A stretch of DNA of 48,346 nucleotides. Source: Planctomycetaceae bacterium (GTDB lineage Bacteria; Planctomycetota; Planctomycetia; Planctomycetales; Planctomycetaceae). The stretch lies in NCBI GenBank assembly GCA_021732845.1, contig JAKFUF010000120.1, positions 1 through 48,346 on the forward strand, given 5' to 3'. Both the position numbers and the translations under genes were made by a program. Positions 38,252-47,226 of the stretch are shown piece by piece. Positions within the stretch are counted from its first letter, which is position 1, and every line of letters begins with the position of its first letter. Under the pieces are notes generated by a model. The model had not been told where the DNA came from. It did no database searches and saw nothing but the letters and a program-made list of their open reading frames with translations.

Positions 38252-38360
38252 TGTTGCAGCCCGGGCGTCTCGCGCACGTGCCATCCGGAGACCTGCTCCT
38301 GGCCGACGCCCGCGAAGATCTGGCCCGGCGAGCTAGCCGCGGAGAAACGAGAACGGAGCA

Positions 38361-40109
38361 ATGGAACAAAAACGTGGAATTGCAGTCTCTCCCGGGGTGG
38401 CCATCGGCTCCGCGATGGTGTTGGGGCGGGAAGACTTACGCATTCCGCAGCGGTTTGTTCGTGTCGGTTCCGTGGACGCCGAACTGGCTCGCTTCCGCGA
38501 AGCGTTTGCCACCGTATGCGCTGAGATTTCAGCACACGAGAAAGTGGCCTCCGAACGGCTGGGCAAGCAGTATGGGGCCATCTTCAATGCACATCTGCAG
38601 TTGATGCAGGATGCACGGCTGATCGCTGAAATTGAAGAACTGATTCATAAGAACAGTTTTTCCTCGGAGTTCGCCTGCAGTCGCGTCCTGCGGAAATATG
38701 CCAAGACGCTGCAGAATCTCGGCGACCAATATCTGGCCAGCCGCGCTGCGGATTTGTTCGACTTGGAAAAGCGGTTCCTGCGGTCATTGGCGGGCGAGCG
38801 GCGGGAAGAGCTGCAGCAGTTGAATTCGCCGGTGATCATCCTCGCGCACAACCTGACTCCCAGCGAAACCGCCAATCTCGATCCCAAATTTGTCCTCGGT
38901 TTTGCCACCGAAGCCGGAGCCAAGGGCAGCCACACCGCCATCCTCGCCGGAGCCCTCGAGATTCCGGCGGTCGTCGGCGTGGGCGATTTTCTGGGGGATT
39001 TGTCCGGCGGCGACATGATCATCCTCGACGGCAACGCGGGCCTGATGATCGTCAACCCCGATGAGGACACGCTGACCCGCTACCGCAACACCGCTCAGCG
39101 GGCTGAAACGGTGGCCAACCGGCTCAAGCTGCTGTCTCACCTGCCATCGCAGATGAAGGATGGGGTGCCGATCCACATTTATGGAAACATCGAGTTTCCC
39201 ACGGAAGTGACGCACTGCACCGACCGCGGTGCCGAGGGGATCGGACTCTACAGGACCGAGTTTTTATACCTCGGCGAAGACGACGATCCGTCAGAAGAAA
39301 TTCATTATGAAGCCTACGCGCGGGTGCTGCGGGCGTTTCCCAAGCTGCCGGTGGTCATTCGTACGCTCGACCTGGGGGCGGAGAAGTTCCCCGCCTCCAT
39401 GCAAAAGGTGATCGACGAGTCACCCAACCCCTGTCTTGGGCTGCGCGGCGTGCGGCTCGCCCTCGCCTCGCCGCCCTTGTTCAAAAAGCAGTTGCGGGCT
39501 GTTCTGCGGGCAGCCCTTCTGGGCGATGTGCGCATCATGTTTCCCATGGTGGCCACGCTTCGCGAATTCCGGCAGGCCCGGATGATGGTGCAGGATGTGG
39601 CGGAGGACCTGGAGGAGGAAAAAATCCCCTTCCGCCAAGATATTCCGATCGGAATGATGGTCGAACTTCCCTCGGCAGTGCAGATGGCGGACCATTTTGC
39701 CCGAGAAGTTGATTTTTTCTCCATTGGAACAAATGATCTGATCCAGTATACATTGGGAGTCGATCGGTCCAATCCGGCAGTTTCCGGCTTGTACAGTTCG
39801 GGGGATCCGGCGCTCTGCCGCATGATCCAAACCGTGGTGCAGGCGGCAGAACAGGAAGGCATCCCGGTTTCGGTCTGCGGACAGATGAGTTCCGACCCCA
39901 TGTATACACCTCTCCTGATCGGATTGGGTGTCCGCGAATTGAGCGTGACACCGCATCTGCTTCCGGAAATCAAACAAGTCGTCTTGAGTCTCACGCTGGA
40001 ACAGGCGCGGGAAATTGCAGGCCATGTGCAAACCTTGGACATGGCCCGCGACGTGGAAAGCTATTTACGGGGCGAGCTGAAGAAGATCGCTCCGGATCTC
40101 GTGGTTTAA
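38361..40109 (+). CDS. ptsI: PTS enzyme I (phosphoenolpyruvate-protein phosphotransferase)
   Basis: Enzyme I moves phosphate from PEP to HPr. At 582 residues it is a normal EI without the N-terminal GAF domain found in PtsP. The N-terminus starts [17 protein letters not shown]. The phospho-histidine is His191 in [20 protein letters not shown]. The PEP-binding C-terminal domain contains [12 protein letters not shown], the block [20 protein letters not shown], and the active Cys in VCGQMSSDP. The ATG at 38361 follows CGGAG closely. It is last of the hpf-ptsN-ptsH-ptsI set; hairpins at 40115-40129 and 40132-40160 probably end the transcript. Confidence 0.96.
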   Translation: MEQKRGIAVSPGVAIGSAMVLGREDLRIPQRFVRVGSVDAELARFREAFATVCAEISAHEKVASERLGKQYGAIFNAHLQLMQDARLIAEIEELIHKNSFSSEFACSRVLRKYAKTLQNLGDQYLASRAADLFDLEKRFLRSLAGERREELQQLNSPVIILAHNLTPSETANLDPKFVLGFATEAGAKGSHTAILAGALEIPAVVGVGDFLGDLSGGDMIILDGNAGLMIVNPDEDTLTRYRNTAQRAETVANRLKLLSHLPSQMKDGVPIHIYGNIEFPTEVTHCTDRGAEGIGLYRTEFLYLGEDDDPSEEIHYEAYARVLRAFPKLPVVIRTLDLGAEKFPASMQKVIDESPNPCLGLRGVRLALASPPLFKKQLRAVLRAALLGDVRIMFPMVATLREFRQARMMVQDVAEDLEEEKIPFRQDIPIGMMVELPSAVQMADHFAREVDFFSIGTNDLIQYTLGVDRSNPAVSGLYSSGDPALCRMIQTVVQAAEQEGIPVSVCGQMSSDPMYTPLLIGLGVRELSVTPHLLPEIKQVVLSLTLEQAREIAGHVQTLDMARDVESYLRGELKKIAPDLVV

Positions 40110-40587
40110 TAACTGCCGGCAAAGCCGGCCGTCACCAGCCGTTACGGCAGCGGTTGGTGATGTCACCGATTTTCGGTCATTCAGTGCGCATTCAGATTTC
40201 TGGCAATTTGGGACGGGAACCGCGCTTGAGTCGCCTTTCCCCGTGTGATGTTGGCCTTCTGCGACTTGGTTCGCACCGGGTTTCGCAGCCGATCGCGCTG
40301 CGGAATTGTGTGCCAGTCATGGAAGCCACACCTCGCGGCGAAACGGCTTTTGCTTCCAGTCCCTTGGCGTGGCCGATGTTAGATGCCACGCCCGCCGGTC
40401 TTGAGCTTGGAACCTCTGCTCCCAGCCTGCGGTGTTCCGGACCCTCTTCGTCCGGCCCCAGTGTGAGCCACGTCCGCCGACGTGGCAACCGGTTCCTCGC
40501 CCCCTGCGGTCGTCCCCCGGTCGGAACTGTTCCCCCGTGGCTCCCCCGCAACGCGCACGCCTTGTCCTTGCCGACGAAAGGCGTCCC
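40110..40587 (+). other. 478-bp leader region upstream of the RNase E/G gene
   Basis: No gene is supported, although a frame is open from 40154 and stops by overlapping the RNase start codon (ATGA at 40588-40591). Besides the ptsI hairpins, it contains CCGGAC...GTCCGG (40437-40455) and GCCACGT...ACGTGGC (40467-40486). A long structured leader would fit the autoregulation known for E. coli rne; whether that happens here is inference. Confidence 0.5.
40115..40160 (+). terminator. Two tandem hairpins after ptsI
   Basis: GCCGGC-AAA-GCCGGC (40115-40129) is followed by TCACCAGCCG (40132-40141) pairing with CGGTTGGTGA (40151-40160), 10 bp with one G-T pair. They begin six bases after the ptsI stop. 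No T-tract follows. Confidence 0.55.
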
Positions 40588-42195
40588 ATGAAGAAGGAAA
40601 TGCTGGTTAATGCCCTCCAACCCGAGGAGAGCCGCATTGCCATCGTAGAGAACGGTGTTCTGGAAGAACTCTACACCGAGCGGTCGAGCCTCGAGAACTT
40701 CGTAGGCAACATCTACAAGGGCCGGGTCGTCAACCTCGAGCCCAGCATTCAGGCGGCCTTCGTCGACTTCGGCGTCGGCCGCAACGGGTTTCTCCATGTC
40801 AGCGACGTGGAGTACCAGTATTACAAGCATCTCGCCGGTGCCGGAAAAGGTGACGACGAGGATGACGAGGACGATGACCGCCCCGCCAAGGGACGCCCCA
40901 AGCGGTTCAATGAGCGATCCGTTCGCAACAAGCCGCCGATCCAGGAAATCTTCAAACGCGGCAGCGAAGTCTTGGTGCAGGTGATCAAAGAGGGGATCGG
41001 CACCAAGGGTCCCACGCTTTCCACCTACATCAGCATCCCCGGTCGCTACCTGGTCCTGATGCCCGGCCTGCAACGGGTCGGCGTGAGCCGCAAGATTAAC
41101 GACGAAGACCTGCGCCGCAAACTCCGCCGCAGTCTGGAAGACCTGAATCCCCCTGAAGGCCTGGGGTTCATCATCCGCACGGCCGGCATCGACCGCTCCC
41201 AGACCGACCTGCAGCGGGATCTGAATTACCTGCTGCGTCTATGGCGGGTGATCGTCCGGCGCATCAAGAAGACCCGCGCTCCGGTGGACATCTACCAGGA
41301 GAGCGACATGATCATTCGCACGATCCGGGACATTTTCACTGGAGAAATCGAATCGATCTGGATCGATGAGCCGGGAGCCTTCGAGCGGGCGAGCGAATTC
41401 CTGAAAGCGGTCATGCCCCGCTTCGCCGACCGGGTGAAGCTGTATGAGGGCAAGGAGCCGATCTTCCACAAGTACAATATTGAAAACGAGATCGCCCGCA
41501 TCCAGCAGCGGCGTGTGCCTCTCGATGGTGGCGGTTCGCTCGTCATCGACCAGACCGAAGCTCTGGTTGCCATTGATGTGAACAGCGGCAACTTCCGCGC
41601 GGACAACAACGATGCCGAAGAGACTGCGTACCGGATGAACGTCCGCGCGGCGGCGGAGATCTGTCGGCAGATTCGCCTGCGGGATCTCGGCGGCGTCATC
41701 GTTAACGACTTCATCGACATGCGGGAAGAACGGCACCGCCGTGGTGTCGAACGGGCGCTGCGCGACGCCATCCGTCGCGACCGGGCCCGGACCAAGGTCC
41801 TGCGGATCAGCCCTTTCGGGCTGATTGAAATGACCCGTCAACGCATTCGCCCGTCGCTGCGGCGCAGTGTCTACGAGGACTGCCCGGGCTGCAATGGCAC
41901 CGGCCTCGTCAAGACCTGCGAGAGCGTGTCGATCGAAGCCGTGCGGCTCATCATGAGCGTGGTGCACCGCGAAAACGTGGCCAAGATCGTGGTCGAGGTC
42001 AATGACCATGCGGCCGCGTTCCTGAACAACCGGAAACGTCGTGATCTGATGAAGTTCGAGGAGGAGACGCAGGTCACCATCGTGATCCAGTCTCGGCTCA
42101 CCGTGAAGCCGGACCATCTTGAGGTCCGGGCCTACGACGCGACCGGGACGGAGCTGAAATTTCTGACGGCAGAACCCTCGAAACCAATTCGCTAA
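40588..42195 (+). CDS. Ribonuclease E/G family endoribonuclease
   Basis: This is an RNA-processing and mRNA-decay endonuclease, 535 residues, RNase G-sized without the long RNase E scaffold. The N-terminal S1 domain (FVGNIYKGRVVNLEPSIQAA, then FVDFGVGRNGFLHVSDV) is interrupted by a charged acidic/basic insert (about 85-115, GDDEDDEDDDRPAKGRPKR). The catalytic aspartates are Asp330 in AIDVNSG and Asp374 in VNDFIDM, 44 residues apart, close to the E. coli spacing. The zinc-link CPGCNGTG is present. The ATG at 40588 begins MKKEMLVNAL, with AAAGG 6 nt upstream. rplU follows after 115 bp, a common neighbour of this family. Confidence 0.95.
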   Translation: MKKEMLVNALQPEESRIAIVENGVLEELYTERSSLENFVGNIYKGRVVNLEPSIQAAFVDFGVGRNGFLHVSDVEYQYYKHLAGAGKGDDEDDEDDDRPAKGRPKRFNERSVRNKPPIQEIFKRGSEVLVQVIKEGIGTKGPTLSTYISIPGRYLVLMPGLQRVGVSRKINDEDLRRKLRRSLEDLNPPEGLGFIIRTAGIDRSQTDLQRDLNYLLRLWRVIVRRIKKTRAPVDIYQESDMIIRTIRDIFTGEIESIWIDEPGAFERASEFLKAVMPRFADRVKLYEGKEPIFHKYNIENEIARIQQRRVPLDGGGSLVIDQTEALVAIDVNSGNFRADNNDAEETAYRMNVRAAAEICRQIRLRDLGGVIVNDFIDMREERHRRGVERALRDAIRRDRARTKVLRISPFGLIEMTRQRIRPSLRRSVYEDCPGCNGTGLVKTCESVSIEAVRLIMSVVHRENVAKIVVEVNDHAAAFLNNRKRRDLMKFEEETQVTIVIQSRLTVKPDHLEVRAYDATGTELKFLTAEPSKPIR

Positions 42196-42310
42196 CTCTG
42201 TATCATCTGTGGTTTCCCGCCTGCCGGCCCGCTTGGGCCGGCGTGTCACTGCCAGTGCATTGATGCCTGCAGGCGACGAAACAGACGCAGCATCATCAAA
42301 GGCAGTAGCC

Positions 42311-42697
42311 ATGTACGCGATTTTTGAAGACGGCAGCCATCAGTACCGGGTCACCAAGGGCGATCGGCTTGAGGTGGAGTACCGCAAGGATCTGAAGGTG
42401 GGCGAGACCGTGCGTTTCGAGAAGGTTCTCGCCGCCGGCAATTCCAGCACCAGTTCGATTGGCCGACCGGTGCTCGAAGGGGCCATCGTTCAGGGCGAAA
42501 TCGTCGACGCTGAGTTTCGCGCCCGCAAGATCGAAGTCGGCAAATTCAAGCGCCGCAAGGGCTATATTCGCCACAACGGCCACATTCAGCTCCACACGCA
42601 AATCCGGATCACGGAGATCAGCGTTCCAGGTTTGGTGGATGACACGCCAGCCACCGAATCTACCCCCGCTGCCGCTCCAGAAACGGCCGCCGTCTGA
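42311..42697 (+). CDS. rplU: 50S ribosomal protein L21
   Basis: This is large-subunit ribosomal protein L21, 128 residues. The N-terminus MYAIFEDGSHQYRVTKGDRL matches the family pattern, as does the C-terminal KRRKGYIRHNGHIQLHTQIR. It has an extra ~20-residue Ala/Pro/Thr-rich tail. The ATG at 42311 gives the canonical N-terminus; the upstream GTG at 42209 adds 34 residues with no support. The usual partner rpmA (L27) does not follow; a hairpin (42723-42763) and thyX do. Confidence 0.95.
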   Translation: MYAIFEDGSHQYRVTKGDRLEVEYRKDLKVGETVRFEKVLAAGNSSTSSIGRPVLEGAIVQGEIVDAEFRARKIEVGKFKRRKGYIRHNGHIQLHTQIRITEISVPGLVDDTPATESTPAAAPETAAV

Positions 42698-42722
42698 GGA
42701 CGGACTCGCATTGCTTGACATT

Positions 42723-42763
42723 CAACCGAACACTTGGATTCATTGATTTCAGGTGTTCGGTTG
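42723..42763 (+). terminator. Terminator-like hairpin after rplU
   Basis: CAACCGAACAC (42723-42733) pairs with GTGTTCGGTTG (42753-42763) as a perfect 11-bp stem. It lies 25 bp after the stop. Only a weak T/G-rich stretch follows. Confidence 0.7.
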
Positions 42764-42889
42764 TGTGCTGCGCGTAATGCGGTTTTGATCCGAGAGTGGT
42801 GAGATGAGGATGTAGCCCCGGGTTACCCATGCGATACACTCACCAACCGGACCAAACGCTCACTTTCGAATTGAATTCATCGAGTGACC

Positions 42890-43798
42890 ATGCCCACCCA
42901 AGCTGAACAGATTGAACAACTGCGGTGGCACAAGTTCCCCGTGCTCAACGACGGATTCGTCTGCCTGGTCGACTGCATGGGCGATGATGCGGCCGTGGTT
43001 CAGGCCGCGCGGGTGAGCTACGGCGAGGGGACGCGGCGCGTGTCCGATGACCGCACGCTGATCCGGTATCTGATGCGGCACCGGCACACCACGCCGTTCG
43101 AAATGGCCGAACTGAAGTTCCTGATCCGGGTGCCGATGGACTGCTGGCGGCAGTGGATCCGGCACCGCACTGCCTCCGTCAACGAATACAGCACGCGGTA
43201 TTCAGTCGCCATCGACTCAGCGCAGACCACCGCGCCCGATGAATGGCGGACACAGGCCGAACAAAATCGCCAGGGGAGCGGCGCGGCGCTGCCCGCCGAA
43301 GTCGGCGACCAGTTGACCCAGGACGAGCACCACTTTCAAAAATCCGCCCGCGACATGTACCATGCCCGGCTCGAAGCCGGCGTGGCTCGCGAGCAGGCCC
43401 GCAAAGATCTGCCCCTCTGTACCTACACCGAGGCCTATTGGAAGGTCGATCTGCACAACCTCCTGCACTTCCTGGCGCTACGGATGGACGCGCACGCCCA
43501 GCAGGAAATTCGCGAGTATGCCACGACCGTGGGCGAGAACATCGTCAAGCCGCTGTTTCCCCAAGTCTGGGAGGCGTTTTGCGACTATCGCCTGGAAGGC
43601 TCGACGCTCTCGCGCCTGGAGAGTGAAGTCATCCGGAAGTTGGTCGCGCAGACCCCCGACCGCACTCCGCCCTACACACTGCCAGAATTCATGGCGGTGC
43701 AGGATGCCACCTGGCGCGACCTGACGCGTTGCCGGGAACGCGACGAATGCCTGGCAAAACTCCAGTCTTTGGGGTTGGTGGCCCGCGAGACGAAATAA
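42890..43798 (+). CDS. thyX: Flavin-dependent thymidylate synthase ThyX
   Basis: ThyX makes dTMP from dUMP with FAD and methylene-tetrahydrofolate. It is 302 residues. The signature RHRTASVNEYSTRYS is at residues 91-105. The segments HTTPFEMAELKFLIRVPMDC and LHNLLHFLALRMDAHAQQEI are family-typical. The ATG at 42890 is chosen; a GTG two codons upstream would also fit. It stands alone after the rplU hairpin and is convergent with the ketosynthase-like gene. Confidence 0.96.
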   Translation: MPTQAEQIEQLRWHKFPVLNDGFVCLVDCMGDDAAVVQAARVSYGEGTRRVSDDRTLIRYLMRHRHTTPFEMAELKFLIRVPMDCWRQWIRHRTASVNEYSTRYSVAIDSAQTTAPDEWRTQAEQNRQGSGAALPAEVGDQLTQDEHHFQKSARDMYHARLEAGVAREQARKDLPLCTYTEAYWKVDLHNLLHFLALRMDAHAQQEIREYATTVGENIVKPLFPQVWEAFCDYRLEGSTLSRLESEVIRKLVAQTPDRTPPYTLPEFMAVQDATWRDLTRCRERDECLAKLQSLGLVARETK

Positions 43799-43950
43799 GC
43801 TACGGTCAATCGGGGAGCTATGGAGCAACCGCATGTCTCCTGCACTCATGGAGCGCAAGAGCATCTGCATGGCGGGGCCGAAGCGTTTTACGACCTCACC
43901 CTGGCGCAGCCAAGCAGCACTCAAATCACGGCGGTGAGGCGCGGCAGCCG

Positions 43951-45240
43951 TTACAGAGCCCGAACAATCGCCGCGACACTCTGGCCGACGGCCGTGCGGT
44001 TGACGCTCATGGCGGTGAAGTTTCGCAGGCGGTGTGGCTGATGGTGGATCACGTTCAACCGGCAGTAGGGGTCCGGATTCTCGTAATTCAGCGTCACCGG
44101 GACTTCACCGCGCCGCAGCGCGAGCAGGCTGCCGGCGAGTTCAACCGCCCCTGAACCGGCATCGAAGTTGCCGAAGTAACTCTTCAGGCCGGTGACCGGA
44201 ATGGACTCCGCCTCGGCACCCAGTGCCCGGTGATAAGCGCGGGCCTCAACCAAGTCATCGCGTTTGGTGCTCTGACCATGGGCGTTGATGTGGCCCAATT
44301 CAGAGGCCTGAATGCCGCTGCGGCGGAGGGCGGTTTCGATGGCCCGCACGAGGCCCGTTCCGCCAGCGCCGTTCATGTAACCCTTGCCGTCGCAGCCGGC
44401 AGCGACACCAAGGATTTCCGCGTAGATGTCCGCCCCGCGGGCGCGGGCGAAGTCGTAGCTCTCGATCACAAACGAGCCGGCACCCTCGCCGACAATGCTG
44501 CCATCGCGGTCGCGGTCGAACGGTCGACAGGCACGGATGGGGTCATCGCGGTGCGACAGGCTCTCGCACAGGTTCAATCGGGCAATGTCGATGGGATGAA
44601 TTTCAGAGCCACAGGCCCCGACGATCATCGCGTCAGCCGCGCCGCGCTGGATGGTGGCAACCGCTTCGGAGAGGGCCAGCAGTGCCGACGCTTCACGGCT
44701 GGTGATTGTATTGTTGGGTCCGCGGGCGTCATGCTCGATGGAGACATGACAGGCAGACATGTTGGGGAGCTGCTTGAGCAGCCACAGGGGATAAATCTGC
44801 CCCATGCTGTCTTCGCCCCAGCGGTCGAAGTCGAATTTTTCGTCGCGGGCGCAGTAGGCGGCAGCTTCGGCCAGTTCCTGTGGCGTGGTGGTGATCCGGC
44901 TTGCGCCAAAGACGACACCGAGCCGGTCCGGGTCAATTTCGCCGCGCAGCAGCTTGGCGTCATCCATCGCCAGATTGGCGGATGAGACACCCAGTTGAAT
45001 GTCCCGCGACATCACCTTCAGCATCTTCTTGTCGCTGATGTAATCGAGGGCGTCAAATTCCGGAACTTCCGCAGCCAGCTTGGAGGGCAGGTTGAAATTG
45101 GGGAAGGCTTTGAGGAAATCGATGCCAGTTCGTCCGGCGATGAGATTGGCCCAAAACTGATCATTGCCGATGCCGATGGGCGAAACCACCCCTACACCAG
45201 TAATGACCACTCGCGGAGATTCTTGAAACCCAGCCGTCAT
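43951..45240 (-). CDS. FabF-like ketosynthase homologue lacking the catalytic Cys and one His
   Basis: This is a thiolase-fold protein of the beta-ketoacyl-ACP synthase II type, 429 residues. It has the KS framework (PRVVITGVGVVSPIGIGND, DRDRDGSIVGEGAGSFVIE, NAHGQSTKRDD). The usual nucleophile region after GPN reads NTITSREAS, so Glu183 stands where FabF has Cys. The first catalytic His is kept (His321 in NAHG), but the second, normally in KSxxGH, is Asn358 in KSYFGN; Lys353 is kept. It therefore resembles a chain-length factor or a decarboxylase-type KS and is unlikely to condense by the normal mechanism. The ATG at 45240 gives the canonical start. A promoter lies ~500 bp upstream (45743-45771). 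Confidence 0.9.
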   Translation of the reverse strand: MTAGFQESPRVVITGVGVVSPIGIGNDQFWANLIAGRTGIDFLKAFPNFNLPSKLAAEVPEFDALDYISDKKMLKVMSRDIQLGVSSANLAMDDAKLLRGEIDPDRLGVVFGASRITTTPQELAEAAAYCARDEKFDFDRWGEDSMGQIYPLWLLKQLPNMSACHVSIEHDARGPNNTITSREASALLALSEAVATIQRGAADAMIVGACGSEIHPIDIARLNLCESLSHRDDPIRACRPFDRDRDGSIVGEGAGSFVIESYDFARARGADIYAEILGVAAGCDGKGYMNGAGGTGLVRAIETALRRSGIQASELGHINAHGQSTKRDDLVEARAYHRALGAEAESIPVTGLKSYFGNFDAGSGAVELAGSLLALRRGEVPVTLNYENPDPYCRLNVIHHQPHRLRNFTAMSVNRTAVGQSVAAIVRAL

Positions 45241-45837
45241 AGCGTGACCTACAGTGGCCTGTTCCGAGCGGAAATCCGCAGCCCGGAACGCACACAAAAA
45301 CGCCGGAAATCCTCTTCCAGCGAGCCACAAGCCCGCTCGACGCAACACCTTCCAAAATGTGCGAACGAGTAGACGGACGCCTGAAGACCCACCTTCAGGG
45401 ATCCAGAACGTGATTCCCAGCGTGTTGGGCCACCAAATTGCTCGACGAGCAACAAGGCGCACCGGAACACAAATTCTGTTGAACCAAGATCATCTTCGGA
45501 AATTTCGCCGCTGAAGATGCAATCAATCTGCCCCTCAACACGGACCGTTCCTCAGTACTATTGAGAAAGTTTCCGCGATCGAGAAGCGGTTGCCATCGCT
45601 GTTGGCGAGAACGAACACCTCTTTAGAACCGTGTCACCCACAAAAACACGAGAGGAAGATCTCATCTTCCTGCCGAGAAGTCATTCACAGGTGATCGCAC
45701 GAAAGGTTCCCAGCCTGATGGGCGATCACAGACATTCCGATCATTAGAGCAGGTCTAAACCGTTTTGTCAAGAAATGCCGATTCCGAACGGAATTCGCGG
45801 GGTCGTTGGACGACTCTCGCGTCCCGTAAATCGAAGC
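45241..45837 (-). other. 597-bp region: promoter and ~495-nt leader of the ketosynthase-like gene
   Basis: No gene is supported. Read on the minus strand, from the promoter at 45743-45771 to the start codon, it contains several short perfect stems: GGAAGAT/ATCTTCC (45654-45670), TTGCTCG/CGAGCAA (45438-45452), and CCTGAAG/CTTCAGG (45380-45399). A 35-codon frame beginning with the ATG near 45664 has no family resemblance. The leader may be regulatory or may contain an unrecognised small RNA. Confidence 0.45.
45743..45771 (-). promoter_or_regulatory. Near-consensus sigma-70-type promoter reading toward the ketosynthase-like gene
   Basis: On the minus strand TTGACA (45771-45766) is followed after exactly 17 bp by TCTAAT (45748-45743), six of six and five of six matches to the consensus. 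Transcription would begin near 45736 and run leftward through ~495 nt before the ATG at 45240. Confidence 0.65.
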
Positions 45838-46848
45838 TCATTCGGCAGTTGGTCCAGCGTGTGCTGCACCTTCGGGATCATCGGGTTTCGCCGGAAAGAC
45901 CAGCGACAGCACGACCGACAGTCCGATCAGGCCGCCCACGATCCCCAGCGAGATCCCGATGGGAATCTCAAAGCCAACATTCCAGCCGCCGAGTTTCCAG
46001 TGATAGTGCTGGGCTTCGTGGAGGATCATCTTGGTGCCGACAAACATCAGCACGACGGCCAGGCCATACTGCAAGAAGCGGAACATGGGCATGATGGCGG
46101 CCAGCAGGAAATACATCGCCCGCAGCCCGAGAATCGCGCAGACGTTACTGGTCACGAGGATGAACGGATCCTTGCTGATGGCCAGGATGGCGGGAATGCT
46201 GTCGAAGGCGAAGAGCAGGTCCGTGACTTCAACCAGCAGCAGCACGACGAACAGGGAGGTCGCCGCCAGGCGCATCCTGCCATTCCCATCCGGTTCCCGC
46301 ACAAAAAACTTCGGGCCGTTGTCGGCCGTCGAGACCGGAAAGAACCGTTTGAAAAGCCGGACCACGAACTTGTTCTCGAAATCCTCCTCTTCGCCATCCT
46401 CCTCACGCAGCAGTTTGAAGCCGGTCCAGATCAGCAGGGCACCGAAGAGGAACAGCAGCCACGACGCCAAGGCGACCAGCCACGTGCCCGTGGCGATCAG
46501 GATGCCGCGCATCAGGAAGGCCCCCATGATGCCCCAAAAGAGCACGCGATGCTGGTACCGGCCTTCCACCTTGAAATAGCTGAAGATCACCACGAACACG
46601 AAGAGGTTGTCGACGGACAGCGCCTTTTCGATGACGTAGCCCGTGATGAATTCAAGGCCCTGTTGTGGTCCCTTGAAATAGTAGACTCCAGCCCCGAAGA
46701 GCAGTGAAATCACCACCCACACGACCGACCAGATTCCCGCCTCGCGCAGGCTGACGGCGTGCGATTTCTTGTGAAACACCCCCAAGTCCACGGCCAGCAT
46801 CAGCAGCACAAAGGTGAAGAAGCCAACCCATTGCCCAATGAGATCCAT
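45838..46848 (-). CDS. TerC/Alx family integral membrane protein
   Basis: This is a predicted metal-ion (Mn2+-type) exporter or envelope-associated protein of the TerC family, 336 residues with about eight or nine membrane segments. Motifs include FVLLMLAVDLGVFHKKSHAV, VIEKALSVDNLFVFVVIFSY and LLVEVTDLLFAFDSIPAILA, with conserved acidic residues within membrane helices. A charged loop (EEDGEEEDFENKFVVRLFKR) lies mid-protein. The ATG at 46848 begins MDLIGQWVGFF. I looked for a yybP-ykoY-type leader upstream and did not find its conserved core. Confidence 0.93.
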   Translation of the reverse strand: MDLIGQWVGFFTFVLLMLAVDLGVFHKKSHAVSLREAGIWSVVWVVISLLFGAGVYYFKGPQQGLEFITGYVIEKALSVDNLFVFVVIFSYFKVEGRYQHRVLFWGIMGAFLMRGILIATGTWLVALASWLLFLFGALLIWTGFKLLREEDGEEEDFENKFVVRLFKRFFPVSTADNGPKFFVREPDGNGRMRLAATSLFVVLLLVEVTDLLFAFDSIPAILAISKDPFILVTSNVCAILGLRAMYFLLAAIMPMFRFLQYGLAVVLMFVGTKMILHEAQHYHWKLGGWNVGFEIPIGISLGIVGGLIGLSVVLSLVFPAKPDDPEGAAHAGPTAE

Positions 46849-47226
46849 GTAAGCTGACTTTCAGTTGCGATGAGAATACGAATTCGTCCGGCGCTGTCCA
46901 CGAATGTGCAGCCCGCGCGAAAAGGCTGCCCGCCCGATTCGTCGAAATCACTTTGGTGTTTCAAAAACGCACTGCGGAAGGGAACGGCGGCAGCGCGGGC
47001 ATGGATGATAACCCGCCAGCGGCGGCAGTTCCAATCCGTGCGGACAATTGGGGAACGATGCTCCGGTTCCTCTTGACGCGACAGAGCGACGCAAAGGAAA
47101 TTGACGCACAGGTTTGCATGATTCCACAACACCCGTCACGGTTCAGTCTGTTGACCTCAATTTGCATCCACCAGCGGTGACCAGCAATGGCCCCCAAGGA
47201 CTTTTTAAGTTGAAAGGAACGAATGG
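46849..47226. other. Intergenic, 378 bp, between TerC and kinase genes
   Basis: It includes a possible small Cys-rich reading frame (46948-47139, minus strand), listed separately. No promoter or terminator could be assigned. Confidence 0.45.
46948..47139 (-). CDS. Possible small Cys-rich (zinc-ribbon-like) protein
   Basis: A 63-codon frame on the minus strand (GTG start at 47139, alternative GTG at 47109) encodes a C-terminal half with NCPHGLELPPL then YHPCPRCRRSLPQCVF. The CPH...CPRC...C spacing could bind one zinc. Third-position GC is high in this half, as in real genes here. There is no clear ribosome-binding site and the N-terminal half is unremarkable, so this is tentative. Confidence 0.22.
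   Translation of the reverse strand: MTGVVESCKPVRQFPLRRSVASRGTGASFPNCPHGLELPPLAGYHPCPRCRRSLPQCVFETPK

Noticed and set aside
40154-40591. 145-codon frame ending with ATGA overlap at the RNase E/G start
   Set aside because: No family resemblance, no ribosome-binding site, and the stretch is full of hairpins; the overlap is likely chance.
42701-42743. TTGACA at 42715 as the thyX promoter
   Set aside because: It overlaps the rplU hairpin and has no acceptable -10 sequence at 16-18 bp.
45775-46707. 310-codon open frame on the plus strand opposite terC
   Set aside because: The translation is a His/Gln/Glu-rich shadow without any motif; the minus strand encodes a clear multi-span TerC protein.
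46849-47226. Possible yybP-ykoY (Mn2+) riboswitch upstream of the TerC-family gene
   Set aside because: The family is often under this riboswitch, but the conserved core was not found in the minus-strand leader.
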